Shown: in pieces, positions 38,211 to 47,920 of the stretch
Layout: each line of letters begins with the position of its first letter
Numbering within the stretch: position 1 is the stretch's first letter
Assembly: GCF_003031675.1 (NCBI RefSeq)
Contig: NZ_PYWX01000012.1
Coordinates: forward strand, 1 to 64,000
Reading direction: 5' to 3'
Length of the DNA: 64,000 nt
DNA from: Pseudomonas palleroniana
GTDB lineage: Bacteria > Pseudomonadota > Gammaproteobacteria > Pseudomonadales > Pseudomonadaceae
Program-made: the position numbers and the translations under genes
The notes under the pieces: generated by a model
What the model saw: only the letters and a program-made list of their open reading frames with translations
What the model was told of the DNA's origin: nothing
Database searches by the model: none

Positions 38211-40373
38211 ATGCCCGTTACTCGCCGGTTAACACTCGCCATTCTTAGCGCCTTGATCCTGGCCGTCTCAAGCCCCCACGCCTGGGCCGCCACCCCGGAA
38301 CCGGCTGACGGCACGCAGCCCCTGACCCTTGACGCAACCAACGTCAACGCCCGTTACAACGGCCCTGGCGACTTGCCCGACGTGCTTGCCGGCGGCCAGG
38401 TGGCCCGTGGTGCTCGCCTGGGTATGCTGGGTAACAAGGACGTGATGGACACACCATTCAGCGTGACCAGTTACACCGCCAAGACCATGGCCGACCTGCA
38501 AACCGTGACGGTGGCCGATGCCCTGGAGCGCGACCCGTCGGTGCGCTCTACCGGGCAGACAGGAGGCATCGTCGATTCGTTTTTCATTCGTGGGTTTGCC
38601 GTCGGTGAGGGCAACCTGGGCGAGTTGGCCTACGACGGTGTGTACGGCGTGGCGCCCAACTACCGGGCCTTCACCGACTATGCCGAGCGCATTGAGGTGC
38701 TCAAGGGGCCGGGTGCGCTGATGTACGGCATTTCGCCCAACAGCGGTGTCGGCGGGGTGATCAATATCGTGCCCAAGCGCCCGCTGGACCAAGACTTGAC
38801 CCGTTTCACCGGTAGCTACGCTTCGGACTCCCAAGTAGGGGGGCACCTGGATATCAGCCGCCGCTTTGGTGACGAAAACCAGTTCGGCGTGCGTTTCAAC
38901 GGCAGCCTCCAGGGTGGGGACACGGCGGTCGACAACCAGAGTCGCGACGTGGGGGTCGGGGCGATTGCCCTGGATTACCGCGGCGAACGGTTGCGCCTGA
39001 ACCTCGACTACATCAGCCAGAAAGAAAGCTTCGACGGCGCATCGCGACCGTTCACCATTGCCGCTGGCGTGCAGGTGCCGTCGGCCGCCAATGGGCGTAC
39101 CAGTCTGCCGCAGAAATGGGGCTGGTCGGACACCCAAGAGCAGTCGGCACTGCTCGGCGGCGAATATGACTTGAACGACTCACTGACTGTGTTCGCCCAT
39201 GCGGGTGGCGGCCGGTCGGATGTGAAACGCATGTCCGACCAAGTGCCACAGATCCTCAATGACGCCGGTGACACCCGCAATACACCCGGTTACTACAAAT
39301 TCAATGTCGATCGTTCGACGGCTGATATTGGCCTGCGGGGCAACTTTGTCACAGGCCCGGTGAGCCATATCACCACGTTGATGGCGACTCGTTATCAGGA
39401 TGAGTTGTCCCGTGGCATCAACAACGGTACGCCGATCCTTTCCAACATTTATCACCCGGTGGACGCGCCGAAGCAGTCCATCAACAGCCCCAAGGTGCTG
39501 CGCATTTCCGAATCGGAGTTGTCCGGCCTGGCATTGAGCGACACCCTCGGCGTGCTGGACGACCGTATTCAGTTGACCCTGGGCGTGCGCCGCCAGGATA
39601 TCGAGTCGCGTAACTACGCGGCCACGGGCGTCGTCAGTTCGCGCTACAAAGACAACGCGACGACGCCGCTGGTGGGGGTGGTGGTCAAGCCCTGGGAGGA
39701 TGTTTCGCTCTACTACAACTATGTGGAGGGCCTGAGCAAAGGCGATATCGCGCCGGGCACGGCGGTGAACGCCGGGGAAACCTTTGCGCCGTATACGTCC
39801 AAGCAGCATGAGTTGGGTGTGAAATATGAGCACGGCACCTTCATGACCACCGTGGCGCTGTTCCAGATTGAGAAGCCCGGCGGCGAGGTAGGCGCTGACG
39901 GCGTGTATTCGGTGCAGGCCGAACAGCGCAACCGGGGTGTCGAGTTGAGTGTGTTCGGCGAAGTGGCCCCCGGCACGCGCTTGATGGGTGGTGTGACGTT
40001 GCTCGATGGTGAGCTGACCCAGTCGGCCACTGCCGCCAACCGTGGCAATAAACCGGTCGGCGTACCGGACATCCAGGCCAACCTGTGGGGTGAATGGGAT
40101 ACGCCGTGGCTGGAGGGCTTTACCCTGACCGGCGGGGCGATCTACACCGACCGTCAATACGTCAACCAGGCCAACACCCAGGTGCTGGGTTCCTGGACAC
40201 GCGTCGATGCCGGTGCACGCTATGCGACGAAGATCGAGGGCCGCCCGACAACGTTCCGCGCAACGGTGCAGAACGTGTTTGATCGTGAGTATTGGTCGGG
40301 CGTTGCGTCGTATGGGGCTTTTTCGCCAGGCTACCCGCGCACCATGCAACTGTCGGCCACGGTGGATTTCTAA
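38211..40373 (+). CDS. TonB-dependent siderophore receptor
   Basis: A 720-residue receptor with a signal peptide (MPVTRRLTLAILSALILAV...AWA), a plug beginning near DTPFSVTSYTAKTM, the DSFFIRGF element and a barrel ending in TVDF. It has no STN domain, so it transports without signalling. Plug and barrel resemble the 34156 receptor throughout (for instance SVRSTGQTGGIVDSFFIRGF versus SVRSTGQAGGIVDSFFIRGF), which shows a duplication. AAAGGA precedes the ATG. Confidence 0.92.
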   Translation: MPVTRRLTLAILSALILAVSSPHAWAATPEPADGTQPLTLDATNVNARYNGPGDLPDVLAGGQVARGARLGMLGNKDVMDTPFSVTSYTAKTMADLQTVTVADALERDPSVRSTGQTGGIVDSFFIRGFAVGEGNLGELAYDGVYGVAPNYRAFTDYAERIEVLKGPGALMYGISPNSGVGGVINIVPKRPLDQDLTRFTGSYASDSQVGGHLDISRRFGDENQFGVRFNGSLQGGDTAVDNQSRDVGVGAIALDYRGERLRLNLDYISQKESFDGASRPFTIAAGVQVPSAANGRTSLPQKWGWSDTQEQSALLGGEYDLNDSLTVFAHAGGGRSDVKRMSDQVPQILNDAGDTRNTPGYYKFNVDRSTADIGLRGNFVTGPVSHITTLMATRYQDELSRGINNGTPILSNIYHPVDAPKQSINSPKVLRISESELSGLALSDTLGVLDDRIQLTLGVRRQDIESRNYAATGVVSSRYKDNATTPLVGVVVKPWEDVSLYYNYVEGLSKGDIAPGTAVNAGETFAPYTSKQHELGVKYEHGTFMTTVALFQIEKPGGEVGADGVYSVQAEQRNRGVELSVFGEVAPGTRLMGGVTLLDGELTQSATAANRGNKPVGVPDIQANLWGEWDTPWLEGFTLTGGAIYTDRQYVNQANTQVLGSWTRVDAGARYATKIEGRPTTFRATVQNVFDREYWSGVASYGAFSPGYPRTMQLSATVDF

Positions 40374-40386
40374 GCACGGGCCAAAC

Positions 40387-40418
40387 GGCGGGGGAGCGTC
40401 CTGCAACGCTCTCCCGCC
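40387..40418. terminator. Hairpin between convergent genes
   Basis: A 12-bp GC-rich stem (GGCGGGGGAGCG pairing with CGCTCTCCCGCC, one wobble pair) and an 8-base loop lie between the second receptor and the end of the ebo-led operon. It has no U-tract and may serve both strands. Confidence 0.65.
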
Positions 40419-40425
40419 TGATCAC

Positions 40426-41475
40426 TCAGAGCAGCACCCGCCGCAGCCTGCCGCTCAGCGGTACGCTCCTGTGGTCGGGCGAAGGCAGCGCTCGCCCCGT
40501 CAACCCCATCCCTTCACTCACCAATACCGCACCGTCCACTCGGCATACATTGGACGGTGTATCCAGCCCGCTGGCCAGCACTTCTACCTGCCCGGTCTTC
40601 AAGCCGCATCGCAGCAGCCGCCCGCTGAAACGGGTAAAACCGCCATGCAAAGGTGCGCCACTCCAGTCCGGTGGCAAGGGCTGTTGCAGATGGCTGCAGA
40701 GTTCCAGCACCAGTAGTTGCCCATCCGGGCAGAGTGCCAGGCCGGTAGGCAGTTGCAGGCCGTGAACCACCACGTCGATACGCCCACTCGATGGGTCTAC
40801 CCGAATCACTTGGCCGGCGCGGTCAGCGAAGTCGATGCCTTTGCGCGCAGGATCAGCGTGCAGTTCACCGGAAAACAGGCTGATCAGCACCGCATCGGTC
40901 TGGGCTTCGTACACCAGGGTGACGGGCACGGCGTCCTGGCCGTGCGCCAGATCGGGCAATTGCACCAGCACGCGCTCGTCCGCGCCGCTGCTGAACTCCA
41001 CCAGTTGGTTGGTATCGGGCTTGACCGCCAGCCAACTCTTGCGGGTGGGGTGATAGCACAGCGCATTCAGGTTGCCCCGGCTGTGGAATACCGGCTCAGG
41101 CGGGCTGTATTGCAGGTCCAGCAGTTTGGAGCCGCCAACGTAATCGGTCTGGCTGGCCAGACAGCGCCCGCCACCGCAGGCGATGTCCGACAGGCCCATG
41201 ATCTCATCGCGCAGCATGCGCGCCTGCATATTCATGGCGCGAAACCCTTGGGCCAATACCTCGCCAGGCAGGTAGGCGCCGGGCTGATGGGGATCGGGTC
41301 GCAGGCGGCTGATACGACCGCTGAACGGCTGGTCCGGCAAGCCGGAGCCGGCTTCGGCCAGCAACAGGCTGCCATCGGCTTGCAGGCACAGGCCGCGGGG
41401 GTTGAGCAAGCCTTCGGCGATCAATGTGCTGGGGCGCAGGTTTTCGCCGGGCTGCGCAGGTATAAGAAGGGTCAT
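40426..41475 (-). CDS. SMP-30/NHL-type beta-propeller protein
   Basis: A 349-residue protein built from repeated blades, e.g. NPRGLCLQADGSLLLAEAG and LPTGLALCPDGQLLVLEL. The form matches SMP-30/gluconolactonase-like or NHL propellers, which include lactonases and strictosidine-synthase-like enzymes. It has no signal peptide. The start at 41475 overlaps the VioB-like gene stop by four bases (ATGA). As the last gene of the ebo-led operon it may act on the pathway product. A catalytic role is not proven. Confidence 0.7.
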   Translation of the reverse strand: MTLLIPAQPGENLRPSTLIAEGLLNPRGLCLQADGSLLLAEAGSGLPDQPFSGRISRLRPDPHQPGAYLPGEVLAQGFRAMNMQARMLRDEIMGLSDIACGGGRCLASQTDYVGGSKLLDLQYSPPEPVFHSRGNLNALCYHPTRKSWLAVKPDTNQLVEFSSGADERVLVQLPDLAHGQDAVPVTLVYEAQTDAVLISLFSGELHADPARKGIDFADRAGQVIRVDPSSGRIDVVVHGLQLPTGLALCPDGQLLVLELCSHLQQPLPPDWSGAPLHGGFTRFSGRLLRCGLKTGQVEVLASGLDTPSNVCRVDGAVLVSEGMGLTGRALPSPDHRSVPLSGRLRRVLL

Positions 41476-43295
41476 GACTGATGCTCCGTCTGTGGCGGCT
41501 GCCACGGTTCACCGGTGAGGTACGCCCGCAGCAGCGCCCGCTGGCAGGGCGACATCGAGCGCACCACCGGCATGAACAGTGTGGTGCCTTTGTACACGTC
41601 CGAGGTGCGCGCGAGGATGGCATCCTTGGCGCCCATGACTGCGTCAGGCTGATTCAACGCGACGTAGCGCGACATGGCAGGGAAGGCCAGGTAGTGAAAA
41701 CGCAGGACCTTGGGATACATCATTGCCCAGGTGATCGTGGTGCCCTTGGGAATGCCGAAATCGGTCTGCGCGTATTTGCGCAGGTTGGTGAAGTAGGCGC
41801 CGCTGGGATGGCCATTGACGCTATAGGCCAGGGCGACGAAACCCGCCTGGGCGGCACTGCCGGGTTTGAGCGTGACGGGGAAGCGGACGCTGGGCTGGCC
41901 GGCTTCCAGCGTCACGCTGGCGGGCACGTTGAGGAAATCCCAGTATTGCGGGGCGTCGTAGACCGCCGGTGCGCCGGGCGTCAGGTCGATCCGGGTGGTG
42001 TTGGGCACCGCGCCGCCCAGGTAGCTGACATACAGGGTAATCGACAAACCCTTGGGGTAATCCTCCAGGTACACATTGCGCTGGTCGGCATACACCCGGT
42101 ATACCGACTCGATGGCGTTCAGTGAGGTCTCGGCCACCCGGTTCGGCGCCTTGATGGCCAGGGCGCTGGCCTTTACCGCCTGCTGCTGGCTGGTGTTCAA
42201 CGGCACATCGACGATACCGCCGTACACGTAGTAATTGACCAGCGGGCTGGCGCTGGGGTCGAGGGTGATCAACGAGGTGGTGCCGGCGGTCAGCGTGACC
42301 GGGCCATAATTGGCGTTAGGCCCGATGGGGCTGGTGATGTCGTCCCTGACGGCGCGGAAAGTCTGTTTGGGGATCACATTGACCATATCGAGGCTCAACA
42401 GCGCCGCATTGGCCAACTGCGCGTAGCCCGTGTTCCTGGTGTCCTGGTTGATCAGTTGCCGGCCCGGCTGGCAATCGAGGGGTTCACCGGCAAACGCCGG
42501 GGCCAGGGTGCCGATGACCCGGCCGATGCTCGGGTTCGGCGTATCCCGGCCGTTGGCGTAGTCGTCGACCAATTGCGCGGTGGTCATCTGCGGGCACATT
42601 TCGAACATCACGAAACGCAGCACGATCCCGGTGGCCCCCGGCGCCTGGATGATCGCGCGCAGGCCGCTGCTGTTCTGGTTCCAGCTGACGATACTGCTCA
42701 ACGGGAAAGTCAGTTGAAAGGTGCCGCTGAACCGAAAGGAGCCCGGTGCATCCATGCTGGGCGGTTCCAGCACGCGTTTTTTCACATCCAGGCTGCTGCA
42801 CACCGCATTGGCGTGAATCAACAGTTGGATGTTGTCGTTGTTGCCGATCTGCAGGCCGCCGACGAAGATCTGAGTGGTGGTCGAGGCCGTGGGGTCCAGG
42901 TCCACCATCATCGGGCCGGAAATCGGTCCTTGTTGGGTCACCGGGTCTATGGAGCCCAGCAGGTAGACCGGCTGGCCGACCTGGTCGCCGCTGGTGCCGA
43001 CATTGCCCGGGCTGCCTTGGGAACTGATCAGCGCGTTCTTCATGCTCACCACATGTTGCCCGTAGTGGTTCCAGCCGCCGGCGGTGTAGTAATTGCCGTT
43101 GGGCGTGTTGATCATGTTGTTCAGTTGCTCGTCGCTATACAGCTCGGCCTCGGGGGCCAGGGTGGAGGTGGTCAGGTCAAACAGCGGCCAGTTGGCATCC
43201 GAGTTCTGCGGCAGGGTCGGGGAGTTGTTCGGCAGGCTGACGTCCGTGCGGATGCCGCCCCAGAAATTCAGTCGGGGTCCGTTGAGGATGCTCAT
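41472..43295 (-). CDS. VioB N-terminal-like protein 2
   Basis: A 607-residue protein, no signal peptide. It starts MSILNGPRLNFWGG, close to the MSILDFPRIHFRG I recall for VioB, and shares further landmarks with VioB and with the gene at 45547: a PGR element near the middle, GGIVDVPL, and a C-terminal FPAMSRYVAL followed by LFMPVVRSMSPCQRALL. In VioB, StaD and RebD this N-terminal half precedes a heme/ferritin-like half that couples two imino acids. That second half is missing here. Only 3 bases separate it from the cytochrome gene upstream. Confidence 0.7.
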   Translation of the reverse strand: MSILNGPRLNFWGGIRTDVSLPNNSPTLPQNSDANWPLFDLTTSTLAPEAELYSDEQLNNMINTPNGNYYTAGGWNHYGQHVVSMKNALISSQGSPGNVGTSGDQVGQPVYLLGSIDPVTQQGPISGPMMVDLDPTASTTTQIFVGGLQIGNNDNIQLLIHANAVCSSLDVKKRVLEPPSMDAPGSFRFSGTFQLTFPLSSIVSWNQNSSGLRAIIQAPGATGIVLRFVMFEMCPQMTTAQLVDDYANGRDTPNPSIGRVIGTLAPAFAGEPLDCQPGRQLINQDTRNTGYAQLANAALLSLDMVNVIPKQTFRAVRDDITSPIGPNANYGPVTLTAGTTSLITLDPSASPLVNYYVYGGIVDVPLNTSQQQAVKASALAIKAPNRVAETSLNAIESVYRVYADQRNVYLEDYPKGLSITLYVSYLGGAVPNTTRIDLTPGAPAVYDAPQYWDFLNVPASVTLEAGQPSVRFPVTLKPGSAAQAGFVALAYSVNGHPSGAYFTNLRKYAQTDFGIPKGTTITWAMMYPKVLRFHYLAFPAMSRYVALNQPDAVMGAKDAILARTSDVYKGTTLFMPVVRSMSPCQRALLRAYLTGEPWQPPQTEHQS

Positions 43296-43298
43296 GGT

Positions 43299-44549
43299 CT
43301 ATTCCTTGTCCTTGGGCGATGGGTTGCCCGGCGCGTTGGCGAATTTGAACAGGTAGGAGAAGTCGGACTTGTAGCGGCTCTTCACCGGCGTCGCCATGGA
43401 GTGGCAATTCATGCAACTGCTGTTTTGCTGGATATAGCTCTCCATGGTCACGTTGGCCGACAGTGCAGGGGTCGGGTCACCCAAGGGGTTGCCGGGGTCG
43501 TTCGGTGTGCTCGGGCGCTGGGTGGTGATGAGCTGGTAGTACTTCAACGGGCTGTTTTGCAGCCCGGTGTTGGCGCGGTAGGTCGTGTTGACGGCCTGGG
43601 TGATGTCGGCAATCGGGGTCACGCGGCTGAGCGGGTTGGGGGTTTGGAATGTCATGCCCGGTTTGGGCACGCAGACCAGCTGGGTGCCGTGGGTTTGCCA
43701 GTCGCAGGGCGACTGGTTGGTAGTGCTGGCGTCTGGGTTGAAGTAGCTGTAGGTGCCGTTGCTACTCTGCGCAGACGGCAGGTTGTCGACCTGCTCGAAG
43801 GTTGACCAGATCCACTGCGGATAGCCGGCCGCCTTGGTGATGACATGCAGGCCTACCAGCCCCAGGTAGGCTTCGGTCACACCGGTACGCTGGCCCTGGC
43901 TGTCGAATGTGGGCACACGGGCGAGCATCGTCAGATAGCGGCTGGCGTTGTCGTGGGGGGTGAGGATGCGCCAGCTGGACTTGACCTCGATGACTCCATT
44001 GGGGAAAGCGATGTTGTTCGCCTTGGACACCACATTGGCGTTGTAGAAGGTGTTGCTGACAATGTAGTTGTAGGAGATCTCGTTGGCCGAAATGTCGTAA
44101 AAGGTCGGGTTACCGGCCTGGTCGATCAGCCAACCGCCGACCGCCTGGTCAACCGAGTTGACCTGCGAGCTGTTTTTCAATGCGGCAATATTGATGATGC
44201 CCAGGCTTTTGGCGAGTAGCGGGGTGTTCCACGGCCCCGGGTTGGCGGCCTGAGGCAGGAATATTTCTTCGACCGTCTTGTAGGTCTGCCACACGGTGTA
44301 ACCGGCAGCGCCCGGTGCTTTGCTGCAGTCGGGCTGGCCGCGCCGCCCGTTTTGTGCCGGCCAGTTCAAGGCGATAAACAACTGCCAACTGTAGTTATCG
44401 AACGGTCCTTGCCCGGCGTCGGCGGCCGGTGCGCTGGTCGGCGGCCGGCAATTGAGCTGGGTCGCTTGTGCCGACGGCTGGGGAGCTTCCCGGGCCTGGG
44501 CCGACAGGCTGGCCAGCCCGAGTAACATCACACTCAGTAGCGTTTTCAT
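43299..44549 (-). CDS. Secreted monoheme cytochrome-like protein 2
   Basis: A 416-residue exported protein (signal peptide MKTLLSVMLLGLASLSAQA) with one CMNCH heme c site close to the C-terminus. Landmarks shared with the protein at 47921 include FDNYSWQLFIALNWPA, VWQTYKTVEEIFLP, GLHVITK and the WIWSTFEQVDN box. These two form a small family of their own. Each stands directly before a VioB-like gene, so the pairs look like a duplicated module. I do not know a named family. Confidence 0.72.
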   Translation of the reverse strand: MKTLLSVMLLGLASLSAQAREAPQPSAQATQLNCRPPTSAPAADAGQGPFDNYSWQLFIALNWPAQNGRRGQPDCSKAPGAAGYTVWQTYKTVEEIFLPQAANPGPWNTPLLAKSLGIINIAALKNSSQVNSVDQAVGGWLIDQAGNPTFYDISANEISYNYIVSNTFYNANVVSKANNIAFPNGVIEVKSSWRILTPHDNASRYLTMLARVPTFDSQGQRTGVTEAYLGLVGLHVITKAAGYPQWIWSTFEQVDNLPSAQSSNGTYSYFNPDASTTNQSPCDWQTHGTQLVCVPKPGMTFQTPNPLSRVTPIADITQAVNTTYRANTGLQNSPLKYYQLITTQRPSTPNDPGNPLGDPTPALSANVTMESYIQQNSSCMNCHSMATPVKSRYKSDFSYLFKFANAPGNPSPKDKE

Positions 44550-44568
44550 GGCGGTTCATCCTTGAAGG

Positions 44569-45486
44569 TCAGGGCTTGCGCTGCATGAGCTGGTTCCACT
44601 GCGCCTTATGCCCATTGCTCTGGGCTGCCGGTGGCTCGAACAACTGGCAAGGCGGCGGGTTCGACGGGCACATGGCGGCCACTTGATTCCAGGTCTCGGC
44701 CGGGTCGGGCTTGGCAATGCGAAAGTGGGTGTAGTTCTGGCTGACGATGGGCGCGTTGGCGACGCTGGTGTCCCCCGAGAAGAAAAACGATTGCGGCAGT
44801 CGGTAAGGCGGCTTACCCGTCAGCTGCTTGTTGAAGGCATAGCCGAACAGAATCGGCCCCGACGGCGACTGCAAGTCCAGGGCGTAAGCCTGCACGCTGC
44901 CATTGAGGTGTTGGCTGCGTTCGACGCTGTAGGGCAGGTGCTGCACGAAGTCCTGGCGCGGCGGGTGGTTCATCGGCGAGAACATGCAGCAGGCCGGCAT
45001 GTCTTTCGGGCGGTCCTGCGGGTACGTGAGGAAGTACGCCTTATTGCCCAGGGACACGAAAGAGCAGCTGTAATTGTTGTTCTTGATCGGAAAGATCGGC
45101 AGGCAGTACTTCTCGTAGTGCTCCATCATCGCGCCGAAGCCGTCGCCGTCTGCCGGGATGTAGGTGGTGTCGTAATAGCTGGTGCCCTTGGATACCGTGT
45201 AGTCCGAAGGTTGCAGGGTCGAGGGCGGGTTACTGTAGGGCGGTGGGTTTTTCTCGTAGTTGTGCATCACCCGGTACATCGTCCAGTCGCTGATCCATTG
45301 CGCCGGGAAGAATGGGTCGGACGGTTCGCCGGGAAGCCGTTTGGCGATGCAGTTGCCGTTTTGTTCATTGCACCCTTCGGTGTTGTGCACGCCGTTGGTG
45401 AAGTACACGGCTGCGTCGTCGGCAAACGCGCCGGGGCTGAGCAGCAGTAGCAGCAGCAACAGCCGGTTCAAGAGGCGGGTATTCAT
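44569..45486 (-). CDS. Exported Cys-containing protein of unknown function
   Basis: A 305-residue protein with a leucine-rich signal peptide (MNTRLLNRLLLLLLLLSPGAFA). The mature part has about ten cysteines, including CNEQNGNC, CLPIFPIKNNNYSC and CC, plus many Tyr, Pro and Asn residues. AGGAG lies ahead of the start. It sits between the two cytochrome/VioB-like modules of the ebo-led operon. No family recognised; a disulfide-rich periplasmic enzyme or binding protein is plausible. Confidence 0.65.
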   Translation of the reverse strand: MNTRLLNRLLLLLLLLSPGAFADDAAVYFTNGVHNTEGCNEQNGNCIAKRLPGEPSDPFFPAQWISDWTMYRVMHNYEKNPPPYSNPPSTLQPSDYTVSKGTSYYDTTYIPADGDGFGAMMEHYEKYCLPIFPIKNNNYSCSFVSLGNKAYFLTYPQDRPKDMPACCMFSPMNHPPRQDFVQHLPYSVERSQHLNGSVQAYALDLQSPSGPILFGYAFNKQLTGKPPYRLPQSFFFSGDTSVANAPIVSQNYTHFRIAKPDPAETWNQVAAMCPSNPPPCQLFEPPAAQSNGHKAQWNQLMQRKP

Positions 45487-45546
45487 CATCACACTCCTGT
45501 GTTGTGCCGGGTGACGCAGGTGTCACCCGGTGGTTCCGTCAGTGGT

Positions 45547-47910
45547 TCAGTGGTAGTCGCTCATGCTGAGCGGTATGGGAGGGTAATTGCGCTTGACCAG
45601 GGCTTGTGCCCACAGCTCCAGCACCGCGCGACGGCTTTGCGGCATGTCGCGGGTGATCGGCATCGCCAGGGTGCTTTCTTCCTGGTACGGCTTGCTGATC
45701 AGCACAATCAACTGGTCCACGGCGCCTTCAATGCGCGTCAGGGAGTTGAGCGGCATGTACTTGCTCATGATCGGGTACAGGTAATAAAAAGGTTGCAGGA
45801 TGAAGGGGTAGATGAAGGTCTCCCAGATGATCTGGCCGGCATCTTCGCGCTGGTAAATCAGGTTCCACGCATTGACGAAGTCCTGTTGCAACTGGGGTTC
45901 CAGCGGCAGCACGCGCAACGGCGCGAGGAAGTCGGTGTAGGCTTGGTTGAGGGGGAAGCTGAAGGGGATGGTCGGTGCCTGCTGACCTTCCTGCACAAAG
46001 AAGCGCAGCGTGGGAAACCCCGGTGCCTGGGCCGTGACGGTCAGGTTGGCGATACCGTTGGCGTCAGTCTGCACTTTGGCCAGGCTGTATTGCACGGTGT
46101 TGCTGAGGGGGTCCTTGAGCGTGCCTTGCATGGGGATCGGGTTGGCAAAGGTGAGACACGGGCTCAAGGCAACCGAAGCCGGTGTCGGCAGAAATTGCCG
46201 GTAGGTCACAGGCTCGGTCTGATCGTCGGACACGGCGAGGCGCGTCGCCATCAGTTGGCGGCCGGTGCCTTCGGTGATCTGGCCGGCCAGCGGTATCGTC
46301 CCAATGAATTGCGGCAGGTTGGGGCTGTTGTTGATGGGGTTCTGCGGGTCGTTGTTGAACAGCGTGAAGTCCGCATCATTACTGAATGCCAGGTAGTAAT
46401 CGGTGGTGCACAGCATGTAGGCGTTGTTGTACTGCGCAACCCACAGCGTGGTACCGACCGGTGCAGGCTGGCCGTCGAATTGCACCATGATCTGCAGCGT
46501 CTTGGTGTCTCCCACATCGATGAAGCTGGCGCTCTGCACCACTTCGGCGGTCCACAGTTGCTGGGTCGCGGCGATGATGGCCGTGGTGCCGGGTTGTTGC
46601 AGTTCCAGGCTACCGGTCTGCAACAGGCTTTGTGCATCGACCGTCAACGGCAGGTCGAGGATGCCCGAGCGCTTGTCGAATTGCGCCTGTTGGTAATCGT
46701 CGTAGCCGAAGCTGGCGATGGGGGTGAATTGCGTGCCCTGGCGCACGCCCACTTGATAGTCGCCGGCCTGGTATTTGGCTGCGACGGGGATGTCGGTCTT
46801 GGGCTCCAGGGGATAAAACGGGAAGGTGTTGCCCAGGTCCAGAGACAAGGTATTGCCATGGGCCTGGGCCGAGATCACGCCGAGCTGCGCCGAGGTGGCA
46901 TCGCTCGGTGAGGTTTTGTAGATCGGCACCGTCTGGGCGGGTACCAGGCGCCGCCCGGCGGGGGCAGTGGGAAATTCGTCATCGAACCACAGGCCCAGGG
47001 TGCCCACCGTACGGCTATAGGCCGGGTTGAAGAAAATATCGCCGACGTTGTCCAGGCCCTGTTGATACATGGCCTGCACTTTAGCCTGGGCCTCGGGCGT
47101 GGCGTCGTGGGTATCGATCGGTGGGTAGTTGTTGAGGATGCCGTTCTTGTCGTAGCAGGTCAGGTAGGTGGAAAAGCGGAACATCAACCCCTTGGCATTT
47201 TGCTGTTGCATCTGGGTTTGCAGGTTTTGCAGCAACGCTGAATTGCCGAGCACCCAGGACAGGTTTTCTTTCGGGAAGCAGGTTTGCCAGGTGGTGGTGA
47301 CGTAGGCCAGGCCGCCGAGGTTGGCCCAGTTGAAGTTGAGAAAGCGGTCGAGCATGCGGTGCTCGCGCTTGAGCGTCAGGCCACATTGGGCATTGCCCAA
47401 CACCAGGCTGTCGAAGTACAGCGCGGTGAAGGTGTTCTGCCAAGGGCTCACATCGACGAAGCGCGCCGGTGAGTTCGGCGCACCGCCGAATGAGTTGCCG
47501 AGCAACTGAAAGCTCTGGTTGATCAGCGGGTCCTGGCTCACGTAGCCACCTTCCGGCAGCTCGCCGCCAGTGATCACCGATTGCGTCTGGTTGTAGCTCA
47601 CGGTGCCGCAGGCGTTGTCGCCGAACAGGTTCCATTCGCCGGGGATGGTCGGCGCGGCCAAATTCGCGGCATTACCCGGCACCTGCATGACGTAGGCGGG
47701 CACCTGGGCCGGGGGCAGCGGCGTTATGGTCCAGGGCAGCAGAGTGCTGGCAGCGTTCCATGGCGTGATGTCGAAGTCTTTCAGGAACCGCCAGTTCATC
47801 TGCATCTTCACCGCGTCGTAGAGCGGGAACATGTCATTGTTGTTGGCGGTCGGCGGGTTCCAGAACATATGGCCGCCGAGGTAGATGCGCGGGAAATTCA
47901 ATACGCTCAT
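45547..47910 (-). CDS. VioB N-terminal-like protein 1
   Basis: A 787-residue protein starting MSVLNFPRIYLGG, with AAGGAG six bases before the ATG. VioB-like landmarks in order are GTLGLW at 303-308, PAGRRLVP at 317-324 (VioB PAGRLLRP), LSLDLGNTFPF, GILDLPL at 416-422 (VioB GIVDLPL) and, near the C-terminus, YPIMSKYMPL and LAMPITRDMPQSRRAVL. The ferritin-like second half of VioB is absent. It lacks a signal peptide. Homology is judged from remembered VioB sequence and should be confirmed by profile search. Confidence 0.72.
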   Translation of the reverse strand: MSVLNFPRIYLGGHMFWNPPTANNNDMFPLYDAVKMQMNWRFLKDFDITPWNAASTLLPWTITPLPPAQVPAYVMQVPGNAANLAAPTIPGEWNLFGDNACGTVSYNQTQSVITGGELPEGGYVSQDPLINQSFQLLGNSFGGAPNSPARFVDVSPWQNTFTALYFDSLVLGNAQCGLTLKREHRMLDRFLNFNWANLGGLAYVTTTWQTCFPKENLSWVLGNSALLQNLQTQMQQQNAKGLMFRFSTYLTCYDKNGILNNYPPIDTHDATPEAQAKVQAMYQQGLDNVGDIFFNPAYSRTVGTLGLWFDDEFPTAPAGRRLVPAQTVPIYKTSPSDATSAQLGVISAQAHGNTLSLDLGNTFPFYPLEPKTDIPVAAKYQAGDYQVGVRQGTQFTPIASFGYDDYQQAQFDKRSGILDLPLTVDAQSLLQTGSLELQQPGTTAIIAATQQLWTAEVVQSASFIDVGDTKTLQIMVQFDGQPAPVGTTLWVAQYNNAYMLCTTDYYLAFSNDADFTLFNNDPQNPINNSPNLPQFIGTIPLAGQITEGTGRQLMATRLAVSDDQTEPVTYRQFLPTPASVALSPCLTFANPIPMQGTLKDPLSNTVQYSLAKVQTDANGIANLTVTAQAPGFPTLRFFVQEGQQAPTIPFSFPLNQAYTDFLAPLRVLPLEPQLQQDFVNAWNLIYQREDAGQIIWETFIYPFILQPFYYLYPIMSKYMPLNSLTRIEGAVDQLIVLISKPYQEESTLAMPITRDMPQSRRAVLELWAQALVKRNYPPIPLSMSDYH

Positions 47911-47920
47911 GTCAGGCTCC

